A DNA stretch of 54,730 nt from an uncultured Pelagibacteraceae bacterium (GTDB taxonomy: Bacteria > Pseudomonadota > Alphaproteobacteria > Pelagibacterales > Pelagibacteraceae), in NCBI GenBank assembly GCA_902567765.1, contig CACFNI010000007.1, positions 1 to 54,730 on the forward strand, given 5' to 3'. The notes beneath the pieces are model-generated. The model ran no database searches and was not told where the DNA came from. It saw nothing but the letters and a program-made list of their open reading frames with translations. Made by a program: the position numbers and the translations under genes. The stretch's first letter is position 1. Every line of letters begins with the position of its first letter. Positions 28,915 to 36,964 of the stretch are shown piece by piece.

Positions 28915-30305
28915 AATATATTTTTCTTATATTTAGTTATCATTTTTTTAATATTTGCAAAAGAAGTTCCACCATATGATTTTTTTGAATTAACAGAGTA
29001 TTTTAGGTTAAAAACCTTTAATACATCAGAAGTTAAGATTGGCTCAATTTTTTTTAACTCATTAATATTTAGTTCATTTAATTTTTTTTTCTTTTTTTCA
29101 GCAAAATTTACTATTAATGAAGTGACTCTATAAGCATTTCTAAATGACATGCCATGTTTGCTAACTAGATAATCAGCTAAATCCGTTGCAACAATGTAAC
29201 CATTTTCAGCGAGCTCCAACATTCTTTTTTTATTTGGACTAAAGTTATTTAAAACCTCATTTAAAATTGAGATACAGTTATTTAGTGTTTCATTTGTTTT
29301 AAAAACCAACTCTTTATCATCCTGAAGATCTTTAAAATAAGAGAGTGGCAACCCTTTAAGAATTGTTAGCATTGAAAAAAGATTTCCAAAAGTTTTTCCA
29401 GTTTTTCCTCTCAAAAATTCTAGCGTATCTGGATTTTTTTTTTGAGGCATAATAGACGATCCGGTAACTACTTTATCTGAAAGGTTGATCAAAGAAAAAG
29501 CATCTGAGTTCCAGATTATAAATTCTTCTGATATTCTTGAAATGTGCAATGAACATACGGATGCACTATATAGGAAATCTAATACGAAGTCCCTATCGGC
29601 AACAGTATCTATTGAATTGTTCGTAGCTTTTTTAAAACCAAGTTTTTTTGAGGTAAAATTTCTATCAATATTAAAAGATGTTCCAGTCAAGGCCGCAACA
29701 CCCAAAGGATTTTCGTTTAGACTTTCTAAATTATTTTTAAATCTATGTTTATCTCTATTAAACATTTCAATATATGCCATCATATAGTGCGCAAACGAAA
29801 CAGCTTGAGCATTTTTTAAATGTGTAAAACCAGGCATAATTGTATTAATATTTCTTTGTGCAACTTTAAGTATATTCTTATTAAGATTTTCTAATTTTTT
29901 AATTAATTCCAGAGTCTCAATTTTCAACCACATTTTAAAATCTGTTATTACTTGGTCATTTCTTGATCGTGCTGTATGAATAAAACCTGCATCATCACCA
30001 ATTATTTCAAATAACCTTTTTTCAATATTCATATGAATATCTTCATATTCACTCTTATAAACAAATTTTTTTTTCTTTATTTCACTCTCAATTTTTTTCA
30101 AACCAAAGATTATTTTATTTTTTATTTTGAAAGATATTATTTTTTGTCTAAACAACATTTCTACGTGCACTATAGAACCAAGGATATCCTGCTTATAAAG
30201 ATTTTTATCAATTTCTATAGAGCTTCCAATTTTTTGGAATAATACTGAACCCTTTTTTTTGACTCTAGTTCTCCATATTGTTTGGTTGTTTTTATTTTTT
30301 GTCAT
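28911..30305 (-). CDS. argH: Argininosuccinate lyase
   Basis: ArgH splits argininosuccinate to arginine and fumarate. The 464-residue protein has the family signature GSSIMPQKKNPD, the HTARSRNDQV motif and the TPGFTHLKNAQ-like segment (PGFTHLKNAQAVSFAHY). It is the first gene of the argH-lptM-lysA-plsC operon and is divergent from the esterase gene at 30357. Confidence 0.97.
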   Translation of the reverse strand: MTKNKNNQTIWRTRVKKKGSVLFQKIGSSIEIDKNLYKQDILGSIVHVEMLFRQKIISFKIKNKIIFGLKKIESEIKKKKFVYKSEYEDIHMNIEKRLFEIIGDDAGFIHTARSRNDQVITDFKMWLKIETLELIKKLENLNKNILKVAQRNINTIMPGFTHLKNAQAVSFAHYMMAYIEMFNRDKHRFKNNLESLNENPLGVAALTGTSFNIDRNFTSKKLGFKKATNNSIDTVADRDFVLDFLYSASVCSLHISRISEEFIIWNSDAFSLINLSDKVVTGSSIMPQKKNPDTLEFLRGKTGKTFGNLFSMLTILKGLPLSYFKDLQDDKELVFKTNETLNNCISILNEVLNNFSPNKKRMLELAENGYIVATDLADYLVSKHGMSFRNAYRVTSLIVNFAEKKKKKLNELNINELKKIEPILTSDVLKVFNLKYSVNSKKSYGGTSFANIKKMITKYKKNIL

Positions 30306-30356
30306 GATATTTAATTATACTTATTTAGTATAAAATTTTTATAATTAAATACATTT

Positions 30357-31016
30357 ATGCAATTTTCTCTCAATACGATAGTAATAAAACCTGAAAAAAA
30401 CGTAACTGTAAAAAATGCAGTAATTCTGCTTCATGGATATGGTGGTGATGCAAAAGATATCAGCATGTTAACTCTTAACTGGAAAAGATTTTTACCTAAC
30501 ACAGTTTTTTTGTGTCCTGATGCACATGAGGTATGCTCAATTAATCCATCAGGTTTTCAATGGTTTGATTTAAGTAAAGACGATTCAGATTATATTTTGC
30601 AAGAGTCATTAAAGGCTGAAAAAAAATTATTAAACTACATAAATGAAGTAAAAGATGTTTTTAAATTAGAAAGCAAAAGAATTTGTATCTCAGGGTTTAG
30701 CCAAGGATGCATGTTGTCTATAAATGTTGGTTTAACGAGTCATGAAAATCTTGCATGCATAGTTGGATTTTCCGGGAAAATAATTAATAAGGATAATTTG
30801 CTAAAAAGAAAAAAATCAAATACAAATTTTCTTCTAATACATGGAGAGCTCGATGAAGTAGTTGATCCATCAAATCTTTTGGAGGCAAAAGATTTTTTAA
30901 TGCGTCATAATATTGATGTTCAAACGCATATTATAGCAGCATGTGGACATAATATTCCTGTAGAAGCTTCTAGTTTAGCTTTAGCTTTTATCAAAGAAAA
31001 TTTTAACAGGTTATAA
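30357..31016 (+). CDS. Carboxylesterase/phospholipase family alpha/beta hydrolase
   Basis: A 219-residue serine hydrolase of the PF02230 family (lysophospholipase/carboxylesterase). It has the oxyanion region LLHGYGGDAKD, the nucleophile Ser115 in GFSQG, an Asp in GELDEVVDPS and a His in CGHNIPVEA, so the catalytic triad is complete. The natural ester substrate is not evident. A consensus TATAAT (30340-30345) lies 11 nt before the ATG with no Shine-Dalgarno between, implying a leader of about 4-5 nt. Confidence 0.87.
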   Translation: MQFSLNTIVIKPEKNVTVKNAVILLHGYGGDAKDISMLTLNWKRFLPNTVFLCPDAHEVCSINPSGFQWFDLSKDDSDYILQESLKAEKKLLNYINEVKDVFKLESKRICISGFSQGCMLSINVGLTSHENLACIVGFSGKIINKDNLLKRKKSNTNFLLIHGELDEVVDPSNLLEAKDFLMRHNIDVQTHIIAACGHNIPVEASSLALAFIKENFNRL

Positions 31017-31078
31017 AACTTTAATAAATATTTAGTCCTATTGAAAAATAAAAAAAATTAAGTTACTCTTTATCTATA

Positions 31079-31645
31079 ATGACATTTATTGATCAAAATA
31101 CTTCTTTGGAAAAATGTCCAGCATTAGTTTTAAATGCTGATTATAGACCTTTGAGCTATTATCCTTTGTCTTTATGGAGTTGGCAAGATTCAATAAAGTC
31201 AGTTTTTCTAGACAGAGTTACTATCGTTAGTAATTATGATCGTGTAATTAGAAGTCCCTCTTTTTATATGAAGCTCCCAAGTGTCATAGCTTTAAAAAGT
31301 TATGTAAGACCGCTCTCAAATCCTAACTTTACAAGATTTAATGTTTTTTTAAGAGATAAATTTTCATGTCAATATTGTGGTAGTAAAAATGAATTAACTT
31401 TTGACCATTTATTACCTAGATCAAAAGGTGGAAAAACCAATTGGGATAATGTTGTTACAGCTTGTTCAAGTTGCAATGTAAAAAAAGGAGGACGCTTACT
31501 AACAGACTCTGGAATGAAATTAAATCATCAACCTTTTCAACCAACTACAGAAGATCTTCATAAAAATGGAAGGAATTTTCCACCAAATTTTTTACACGAA
31601 AGCTGGATGGACTATTTATATTGGGATGTTGAGTTAGAACCCTAA
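31079..31645 (+). CDS. HNH endonuclease family protein
   Basis: A 188-residue protein with an N-terminal conserved part (ALVLNADYRPLSYYPLSLWS) and a C-terminal HNH domain (about 97-145) with two zinc knuckles, CQYCG and CSSC, around the HNH residues in LTFDHLLPRSKGGKTNWDNVV. This architecture is a conserved chromosomal family in Alphaproteobacteria, often of unknown role in DNA metabolism; it is not linked to the restriction module. It stands 62 nt after the esterase. Confidence 0.85.
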   Translation: MTFIDQNTSLEKCPALVLNADYRPLSYYPLSLWSWQDSIKSVFLDRVTIVSNYDRVIRSPSFYMKLPSVIALKSYVRPLSNPNFTRFNVFLRDKFSCQYCGSKNELTFDHLLPRSKGGKTNWDNVVTACSSCNVKKGGRLLTDSGMKLNHQPFQPTTEDLHKNGRNFPPNFLHESWMDYLYWDVELEP

Positions 31646-31705
31646 ACTATTATATCTTTTCCGATATCTTTATTGCAATTTTTGAGCTAGTTTTTATAGC
31701 CTTAT

Positions 31706-32182
31706 CTAAAATGAGTAGAAGCCTTTTTTTGTTGCTCCTTTTTCATAAGCTATATCTTTATGATGGATCTCATCTTCTCTAAATTTTTCAATTTTTTTTT
31801 TTAGTTGCTTCTCATCAGACCCTAATTGATTTAATTGACTTAAATAATGTTTATCAATCACTTCCTCTACTGAAGCAGTGCATAACATTGCTGCCTTTTT
31901 TCCAAGAATTGTAGATCCGAAGCCTAATCCAATGCCAAGAAGATCCCATAACGGTAATAATTTTGTAGGTTTTATATTTCTTTTTTTTATTTCGTTTGCA
32001 AAGTAATCATGGTGTTCTTTTTCATGTATTTTCATTTCCTCCACAGTTTTTTTTAAATCCTCGTCTTTTACAAGCGTATTTAAAGCCAATAATTGGCCCT
32101 CATATATTTTAATTGCACCTCGCTCACCTGCATGGTCTACTCTTATAAATTCCTCAAGTTTATTTGGATCTGTTTTTTTCAT
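31706..32182 (-). CDS. coq7: Coq7/UbiF-type demethoxyubiquinone hydroxylase (probable 3' frameshift)
   Basis: Coq7 is a di-iron monooxygenase that hydroxylates demethoxyubiquinone in ubiquinone synthesis. The 158-residue frame has the metal-ligand motifs VDHAGERGAIKIYEGQ, HEKEHHDYF, EEVIDKHY and DEIHHKDIA. It stops after GFYSF, but one base out of frame the downstream DNA (31650-31706) encodes 18 residues, DKAIKTSSKIAIKISEKI then TAA, which resemble the amphipathic end of other Coq7 proteins. Adding one T (one A on the + strand, run 31708-31711) restores a continuous protein to 31650. The dsbB gene upstream overlaps its start by 23 nt. Confidence 0.9.
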   Translation of the reverse strand: MKKTDPNKLEEFIRVDHAGERGAIKIYEGQLLALNTLVKDEDLKKTVEEMKIHEKEHHDYFANEIKKRNIKPTKLLPLWDLLGIGLGFGSTILGKKAAMLCTASVEEVIDKHYLSQLNQLGSDEKQLKKKIEKFREDEIHHKDIAYEKGATKKGFYSF

Positions 32183-32645
32183 TTATTAATAATTTTAAAG
32201 TATATAGGCTAATAATTACAGAAATAAACAAATTTATAGTCGCAAGAGAAAAACCAAATATCTTAAAATTAACTTCTTTACAATTAGGAAGGTTATTATT
32301 TAATGACTCTATAATTTTAGATTTATCTAATAAATCTATGTTTGGATTTGTACAACCAGAGAATTCTTCAAAAATATTATTTTCAATACCAAAGTGATAA
32401 CCAGATATTAAAGAACTAAAAACAAATGTTAAAAATATTAAAAATAACCATGCATACTTATTTTTTGATGAAATACCTAAAAAAGATATGAAAATAGCAA
32501 ATACATAAGGAATTCTTTGATATATGCAAAGCTTACACGGTTTTTGATTTAAAATGAATTCTATATATATGGCACTAAGTAATGAAAATACACTTACTAA
32601 AAAAATTAGTAAAAAATAATGTTTTAATTTTAAATTTTTAATCAT
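32160..32645 (-). CDS. dsbB: Disulfide bond formation protein DsbB
   Basis: DsbB reoxidises periplasmic DsbA and passes the electrons to quinones. The 161-residue membrane protein has four hydrophobic segments, a first periplasmic pair in KPCKLCIYQR and a second in the SGCTNPN and LPNCKEV loop, as expected. The neighbours YqaA (2 nt upstream) and Coq7 (overlapping downstream) form a conserved alphaproteobacterial trio; ubiquinone is DsbB's electron acceptor, which fits the Coq7 link. Confidence 0.92.
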   Translation of the reverse strand: MIKNLKLKHYFLLIFLVSVFSLLSAIYIEFILNQKPCKLCIYQRIPYVFAIFISFLGISSKNKYAWLFLIFLTFVFSSLISGYHFGIENNIFEEFSGCTNPNIDLLDKSKIIESLNNNLPNCKEVNFKIFGFSLATINLFISVIISLYTLKLLINEKNRSK

Positions 32646-32647
32646 AA

Positions 32648-33256
32648 TTACTTACTAAAATTTATAAGAAAAGAATATATAAAGAATACAAAAATTACCA
32701 AAATAATTGAAATAATCACAGAGACCAAAATCAATTTTTTTTCTATAAGTTTTTTCATTGTAGGACCAAAATTTCCTATTAGAAAAGCTATTAAAAAAAA
32801 TCTTAAACCTCTTGTTAAAAAGGAAATAATTACAAAATATAAAAAGTTAAAGTGAACAAATCCACTTGTGATAGTTAATAATTTAAATGGTACTGGAGAA
32901 AAACCAGCTATTGCTAACAGTGTCATCCAAGCAACAACTCCACCTTCAGAAGATACTTTATCTTTAAGAAAAGAAGTATTATCTACACCATAAAGCTCAA
33001 AAATTTTTACACCAATCTCATTAAAAAAAACATAACCTATAAAGTAACCAAAACATGCACCAAGAACTGAACAAATAGTAGCAATTATCGAAATTTTCAA
33101 CCAATCATGACGTTTTGCAATTGTCATTGGTATAATTAAAACATCAGGTGGTATAGGAAAAATAAAACTTTCTATAAACGAAATAACACCCAAAAAGAAT
33201 TTTGAACTTTTATGTCCGGCTAATTTCAAAGACTTTAGGTACAATTCCTTAAACAT
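32648..33256 (-). CDS. YqaA/DedA-family inner membrane protein
   Basis: A 202-residue polytopic membrane protein with the SNARE-associated/VTT domain. The motifs FIFPIPPDVLIIPM, GACFGYFIG and GFSPVPFKLLTITSG (with the conserved Pro-rich re-entrant loops) are visible. DedA relatives are implicated in lipid carrier flipping and membrane homeostasis. It is the first gene of the yqaA-dsbB-coq7 operon, divergent from tRNA-Leu. The substrate is unknown. Confidence 0.88.
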   Translation of the reverse strand: MFKELYLKSLKLAGHKSSKFFLGVISFIESFIFPIPPDVLIIPMTIAKRHDWLKISIIATICSVLGACFGYFIGYVFFNEIGVKIFELYGVDNTSFLKDKVSSEGGVVAWMTLLAIAGFSPVPFKLLTITSGFVHFNFLYFVIISFLTRGLRFFLIAFLIGNFGPTMKKLIEKKLILVSVIISIILVIFVFFIYSFLINFSK

Positions 33257-33324
33257 TTTTTGGTTTTAATATAATTTTACTTCTTATACTATTTAAATTT
33301 ATAACAATAAATTATGAAAATTAA

Positions 33325-33409
33325 GGGCGAATGGCGGAACTGGTAGACGCGCACGACTCAAAATCGTGTTTCGCAAGAAGTGAGAGTTCGATTCTCTCTT
33401 CGCCCACCA
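33325..33409 (+). tRNA. tRNA-Leu (CAA)
   Basis: The acceptor arms GGGCGAA and TTCGCCC pair fully, followed by ACCA with CCA encoded (33407-33409). The anticodon stem CACGA/TCGTG encloses the loop CTCAAAA, giving anticodon CAA (codon UUG). The T arm GAGAG-TTCGATT-CTCTC and a long variable arm are typical of a class II leucine tRNA. A coding gene starts 14 nt after the CCA. Confidence 0.96.
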
Positions 33410-33423
33410 AACAATGAATTAAG

Positions 33424-35142
33424 ATGAAAAAATTCCCTGAAATAAACAAAATAAATAATTTAGTAGAATTATTTTTTAATCAATACGAAAATCAGTTCGA
33501 TAAGAGTAAAATATTATTATCTTCTCTAAAAGAGCCACGAAAAAATTACAGTTGGCAAGATACATTTAATTCAATTAATAAATTATCAGAAGAATTAAAG
33601 AAATTTGTAAATGTAGGAGATCGATGCTTGTTAATTTCTGAAAATAGGCCTGAGTGGTTTATTTCAGATTTATCAATTATGTTATCAGGATCAATTACTG
33701 TACCAGCATATACAACCTACGCTGAGAGAGATTATGAATATATAATTAATGATTGCACACCATCTGTGATTTTCGTTTCAAATACAGAACAATTTAATAA
33801 GATAAAAAATATAATTAAGAATAAAAATTTTATAAAAAAAGTATTTTCATTTGATAATTTAGAAAATGAAAATCATAAAGATTATCAAAATATAAGTAAT
33901 TTATTTAACGACTTAAAAAAAGAAAAAAGTATTCCTAAAAATGAGATGAGTAGAAAGGATCCAGCTTGTATTATTTATACTTCTGGAACGCAGGGAAATC
34001 CAAAAGGAGTAATTCTAAGTCATGGCGGGATTTTAAATAATTGTGAGGGTGCAATTGAAATTTTGGAGCCACTAATTCAAAGAGATCAAACAAGATTTTT
34101 AACATGGTTACCATTATCCCACTCATATGAACATACTGTTCAGTTTGTACAAATTACTGTTTCAGCAAGAGTATTTTATGCTGAGAGTATTGAAAAGTTA
34201 ATAAAAAATATGAATGAATGTAGTCCAGAAGTTATGACTGCAGTTCCAAGATTTTATCAAAACCTTTATCAAAAAATAAATGCAAGTTTCAAAAAAGCAA
34301 CTGGTATTAAAAAAATTTTAGTTCAAAAGATGTTAGTGCTTGGACTTAAAAAAATTCGAAAAGAACCATTAAATTTTATTGAAAAAGTTCTTGATAAAAT
34401 TTTAGAGAAAATAGTGAGAAAAAAAATTAAGGATCAGTTTGGAGGATCCCTAAAAACCTTTGTTTCTGGAGGTGGTGCCCTTGATAAGGAGGTAGGCTTT
34501 TTTTTAAATGCAATAGGTTTACCTACTCTGCAAGGGTATGGCCTTACAGAAACATCACCTGTAGTTAGCTGTAATCCAATTAACGATATTAGAGTAGAGA
34601 CGGTAGGACCTCCGTTTAAAGGGAATGAAGTAAAAATTGCTGAAGATGGAGAAATACTTGTAAAGGGTGAAAATGTTATGCTTGGGTATTGGAACAACAA
34701 AGAGGAAACTGATAAAGTTTTAAAAAATAATTGGCTTCATACTGGTGATATAGGGGTTTTTGAAAATAATTACTTAAAAATAACTGATAGAAAGAAAGAT
34801 ATTTTAATAACTCCAGGTGGAGATAATATATCTCCATTAAAGATTGAAAATGAGTTAGTAAATTCTGAAATAATAGATCAAGCAATTGTTTATGGAGATA
34901 ACAAACCATATCTCGTTGCGTTATTAGTTCTTAATGATGAAAAAAAATCTTCAAGTGACAGCGAAATTCAAAAAGAAATAAATAAAATAAATAATAAACT
35001 ATCCAAAATAGAAAATATTAAAAAATATTTTACAATAAACGAAAAATTTTCAATTGAAAATGGAATGTTAACACCAACATTGAAGTTAAAAAGATTTAAA
35101 ATTATACAAAAATATAAAAATAATTTTGAAAAACTTTATTAA
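33424..35142 (+). CDS. Long-chain acyl-CoA synthetase (COG1022 type)
   Basis: A 572-residue adenylate-forming enzyme that would activate fatty acids to acyl-CoA. It has the P-loop IIYTSGTQGNPKGV, the LPLSHSYEH motif of the eukaryote-like long-chain synthetases, GYGLTETSPVVS, the TGD in WLHTGDIG and KDILITPGGDNISP. The C terminus ends with a Lys-containing LTPTLKLKRF. It lies 14 nt after tRNA-Leu, so it may be expressed from a tRNA-mRNA transcript. Chain-length preference cannot be read from sequence. Confidence 0.92.
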   Translation: MKKFPEINKINNLVELFFNQYENQFDKSKILLSSLKEPRKNYSWQDTFNSINKLSEELKKFVNVGDRCLLISENRPEWFISDLSIMLSGSITVPAYTTYAERDYEYIINDCTPSVIFVSNTEQFNKIKNIIKNKNFIKKVFSFDNLENENHKDYQNISNLFNDLKKEKSIPKNEMSRKDPACIIYTSGTQGNPKGVILSHGGILNNCEGAIEILEPLIQRDQTRFLTWLPLSHSYEHTVQFVQITVSARVFYAESIEKLIKNMNECSPEVMTAVPRFYQNLYQKINASFKKATGIKKILVQKMLVLGLKKIRKEPLNFIEKVLDKILEKIVRKKIKDQFGGSLKTFVSGGGALDKEVGFFLNAIGLPTLQGYGLTETSPVVSCNPINDIRVETVGPPFKGNEVKIAEDGEILVKGENVMLGYWNNKEETDKVLKNNWLHTGDIGVFENNYLKITDRKKDILITPGGDNISPLKIENELVNSEIIDQAIVYGDNKPYLVALLVLNDEKKSSSDSEIQKEINKINNKLSKIENIKKYFTINEKFSIENGMLTPTLKLKRFKIIQKYKNNFEKLY

Positions 35143-35251
35143 ATTAATTCAAAAAAATTGTTTATTAGTCGCTATTTATCTAACTTTTTTAAGTATTTTA
35201 AAAAAATAAAAAAAAATAATTTTTTTTAATATTTTGTTATTAATTAAAGAA

Positions 35252-35280
35252 TTGACATAGGTTATTAAAAAAAATAAAAA
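35252..35280 (+). promoter_or_regulatory. Promoter for the 23-residue basic peptide gene
   Basis: A perfect -35 TTGACA (35252-35257) is followed after 17 bp by TAAAAA (35275-35280), an acceptable AT-rich -10. It is oriented toward the peptide gene at 35331 and would leave a 5' leader of roughly 40-45 nt. Confidence 0.55.
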
Positions 35281-35290
35281 TAGTTAATAG

Positions 35291-35324
35291 CGAATCATTT
35301 TGATTCGTAAAACTAAACAGGGAG
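35291..35324 (+). promoter_or_regulatory. Leader hairpin and strong Shine-Dalgarno before the 23-residue peptide
   Basis: Perfect arms CGAATCA (35291-35297) and TGATTCG (35301-35307) enclose a TTT loop. The ribosome binding site AGGGAG (35319-35324) follows, 6 nt before the ATG. Strong Shine-Dalgarno sites are rare in this window. The hairpin is placed to protect the 5' end or modulate initiation. Confidence 0.6.
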
Positions 35325-35330
35325 CTAAAG

Positions 35331-35402
35331 ATGGCTAAAAGAAGAAAAAAAGCTAAGAAAAAAGCTAAGAAAAAAGCAAAAAAAAGAAGAAGAAGAAGAT
35401 AA
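35331..35402 (+). CDS. 23-residue Lys/Arg-rich micropeptide
   Basis: The ORF encodes 23 residues, 18 of them Lys or Arg, with Ala spacers in repeating AKKK units and five terminal Arg. It resembles a free histone H1-like tail. Evidence that it is a real gene: its own TTGACA promoter, a leader hairpin, the AGGGAG Shine-Dalgarno 6 nt before ATG, and a strong terminator 14 nt after the stop. No catalytic role is possible; nucleic acid or ribosome binding is the likely activity (inference). The alternative is that the transcript acts as a small RNA. Confidence 0.65.
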   Translation: MAKRRKKAKKKAKKKAKKRRRRR

Positions 35403-35415
35403 TAATTTCTTTTTT

Positions 35416-35460
35416 AAAAAACGCTTCTCTTAAACAAAGTTTAGGGAAGCGTTTTTTTTT
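35416..35460. terminator. Strong bidirectional terminator between micropeptide gene and carD
   Basis: Arms AAAAAACGCTTC (35416-35427) and GAAGCGTTTTTT (35446-35457) pair perfectly, with further inner pairing TAAAC/GTTTA. T runs follow on the + strand (to 35460) and, on the - strand, after the same stem. It ends the micropeptide transcript and overlaps the carD stop at 35459, so it probably serves both. Confidence 0.9.
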
Positions 35461-36259
35461 ATTCAGTTATTTCGGTAGTTTCCCCAGTTTTAGGTTCAAT
35501 CTTTGGAACTTGTTGAGCTTCTAAGTTTCTCCTTAAAGCTTTATCTAACTTTTTTTGAGTATCTTCTAATGATAAATTCATTACTATTTGAAATTCAGTT
35601 AAAATTCTCTCGTATGCTTTTTCAAATAGTTGTCTTTCACTATATGATTGGTCAACCATCAAATCATCGCCTTTATTAAGGTCTCTAACTACTTCTGCTA
35701 GATCATAAATTTTTCCTGATGTGATTTTCTGTTCATATTCTTGAGCACGCCTACTCCACATCGATCTTTTTATTTTTGGTTTACTTTTTAAAATCGATAT
35801 AGATTTATTTACTTGGTTAATGGTTGAAAGAGGTCTTAAATAACTTTGCTTATTTATAGGAAGATTGCCAATTGCTTTATCTTTTTCAAATTTTATGTCG
35901 TAACAATTTACTTCAATCCCACCGATGGTTTTTAAACTTACTGATAAAATTTGACCAACGCCGTGTTTGGGATATACAACATAATCTTTAATTTTGTATT
36001 CTTTTTTTGCTGTTTCTTGTTTTTTTATTTTTTTTATTTCAGGCTTTATTTCGTTACTTTTTGGTATTCTTAAATTTTCATTCTTTACAACAGTTTTTAA
36101 ACTTTTCTTTTGTTTTGTAATAGCTTTTTTAATCTTAACTTTCTCTTTGATTTTTTTCGTTTTAATCTTTTTTATAACCTTTATTTTTTTAACCTTTTTT
36201 TTAATTTTATCTTTTTTAAAGGTTTTCTTTAAAATACTTTTCAAATTTATTTTCTTCAT
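35459..36259 (-). CDS. carD: CarD/CdnL-family transcription regulator with Lys-rich N-terminal tail
   Basis: CarD-family proteins bind RNA polymerase beta and stabilise open promoter complexes. The CarD core begins near residue 87 ([17 protein letters not shown]) and continues to the helical C-terminal domain ([24 protein letters not shown]). Before it lies a tail of about 85 residues made mostly of Lys and Ile, resembling a histone-like tail. I take ATG 36259 (266 residues); the frame is open to 36301, and even the shorter form overlaps fdxA by 44 nt, so the true start is uncertain. An antisense hydrophobic ORF over the tail is a shadow. Confidence 0.85.
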   Translation of the reverse strand: MKKINLKSILKKTFKKDKIKKKVKKIKVIKKIKTKKIKEKVKIKKAITKQKKSLKTVVKNENLRIPKSNEIKPEIKKIKKQETAKKEYKIKDYVVYPKHGVGQILSVSLKTIGGIEVNCYDIKFEKDKAIGNLPINKQSYLRPLSTINQVNKSISILKSKPKIKRSMWSRRAQEYEQKITSGKIYDLAEVVRDLNKGDDLMVDQSYSERQLFEKAYERILTEFQIVMNLSLEDTQKKLDKALRRNLEAQQVPKIEPKTGETTEITE

Positions 36260-36542
36260 TTTTATATTTTTCGTGATCTTTTGGTGGATCTTTCTTGGCA
36301 CTTATGTTTGGCCATATTTCCGAATATTTTTTGTTTAACTCTACCCATTGATCGATATTATTTAACGTATCAGGAACTATAGCATCTACTGGACACTCTG
36401 GTTCACAAACGCCACAATCTATACACTCATCAGGTTTAATTACAAGCATATTTTTGCCCTCATAAAAACAGTCTACAGGACAAACCTCTACACAGTCCAT
36501 TAATTTACACTTTATACACTTATCGTTAACTACATATGTCAT
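36216..36542 (-). CDS. fdxA: Ferredoxin FdxA (7Fe type)
   Basis: A 108-residue ferredoxin with the alphaproteobacterial FdxA signature: [30 protein letters not shown] and [12 protein letters not shown], which would hold a 3Fe-4S and a 4Fe-4S cluster. A C-terminal extension ([13 protein letters not shown]) is typical. Its start overlaps the TerB-like gene by 4 nt, and its 3' end is overlapped by the carD start. Its redox partner is not known. Confidence 0.96.
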   Translation of the reverse strand: MTYVVNDKCIKCKLMDCVEVCPVDCFYEGKNMLVIKPDECIDCGVCEPECPVDAIVPDTLNNIDQWVELNKKYSEIWPNISAKKDPPKDHEKYKNEENKFEKYFKENL

Positions 36543-36964
36543 TTAACTAAATCTTTTTTTATTTTTTCTTTAATTTCACTTACTACTTTATTATCTAAAT
36601 ATAGCAATCCAGATAATCGTCTCATCAAATTTGACTCAAACATATCAGCTTCTTTATTTGAATATATAATTTTCCACAGTGACTCAATGATTTTAATTTT
36701 AAAAGCTTCATCTGTATTTTTAATTTCTTTTGTATAATCAAGTATTTGATTTGAATTTTTCTCATGGTTTTCAGCATCAGACATAAGTTTTTCAACATCA
36801 TTAATTTCTGGATCCAAGATTAAAATTGTATCTCTGATAATTTTTTTTTCTAAACTTGAGTAATTTTCATCAATTTTAGCAGTATGTATTAATAATGCTG
36901 CTGTTTTTAAAATTAAATGACTATTATTTTCAGTTTTATTTTTTATTTTAAAAAATTTAAACAT
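36539..36964 (-). CDS. TerB-like protein
   Basis: A 141-residue all-helical protein with the TerB/DUF533 type pattern: [30 protein letters not shown] and a second acidic repeat ([21 protein letters not shown]). Paired Asp/Glu positions suggest metal binding, as in TerB. Related proteins accompany helicases and stress operons, but tellurite resistance should not be assumed. It sits between the SUV3-like helicase (1-nt overlap) and fdxA (4-nt overlap), a place often taken by an S4 RNA-binding protein in relatives. Confidence 0.75.
   Translation of the reverse strand: MFKFFKIKNKTENNSHLILKTAALLIHTAKIDENYSSLEKKIIRDTILILDPEINDVEKLMSDAENHEKNSNQILDYTKEIKNTDEAFKIKIIESLWKIIYSNKEADMFESNLMRRLSGLLYLDNKVVSEIKEKIKKDLVK

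Noticed and set aside
35994..36338. 114-codon hydrophobic ORF on the + strand
   Set aside because: Phe/Ile-rich translation is the complement of the Lys-rich carD tail and fdxA end, not a membrane protein gene.
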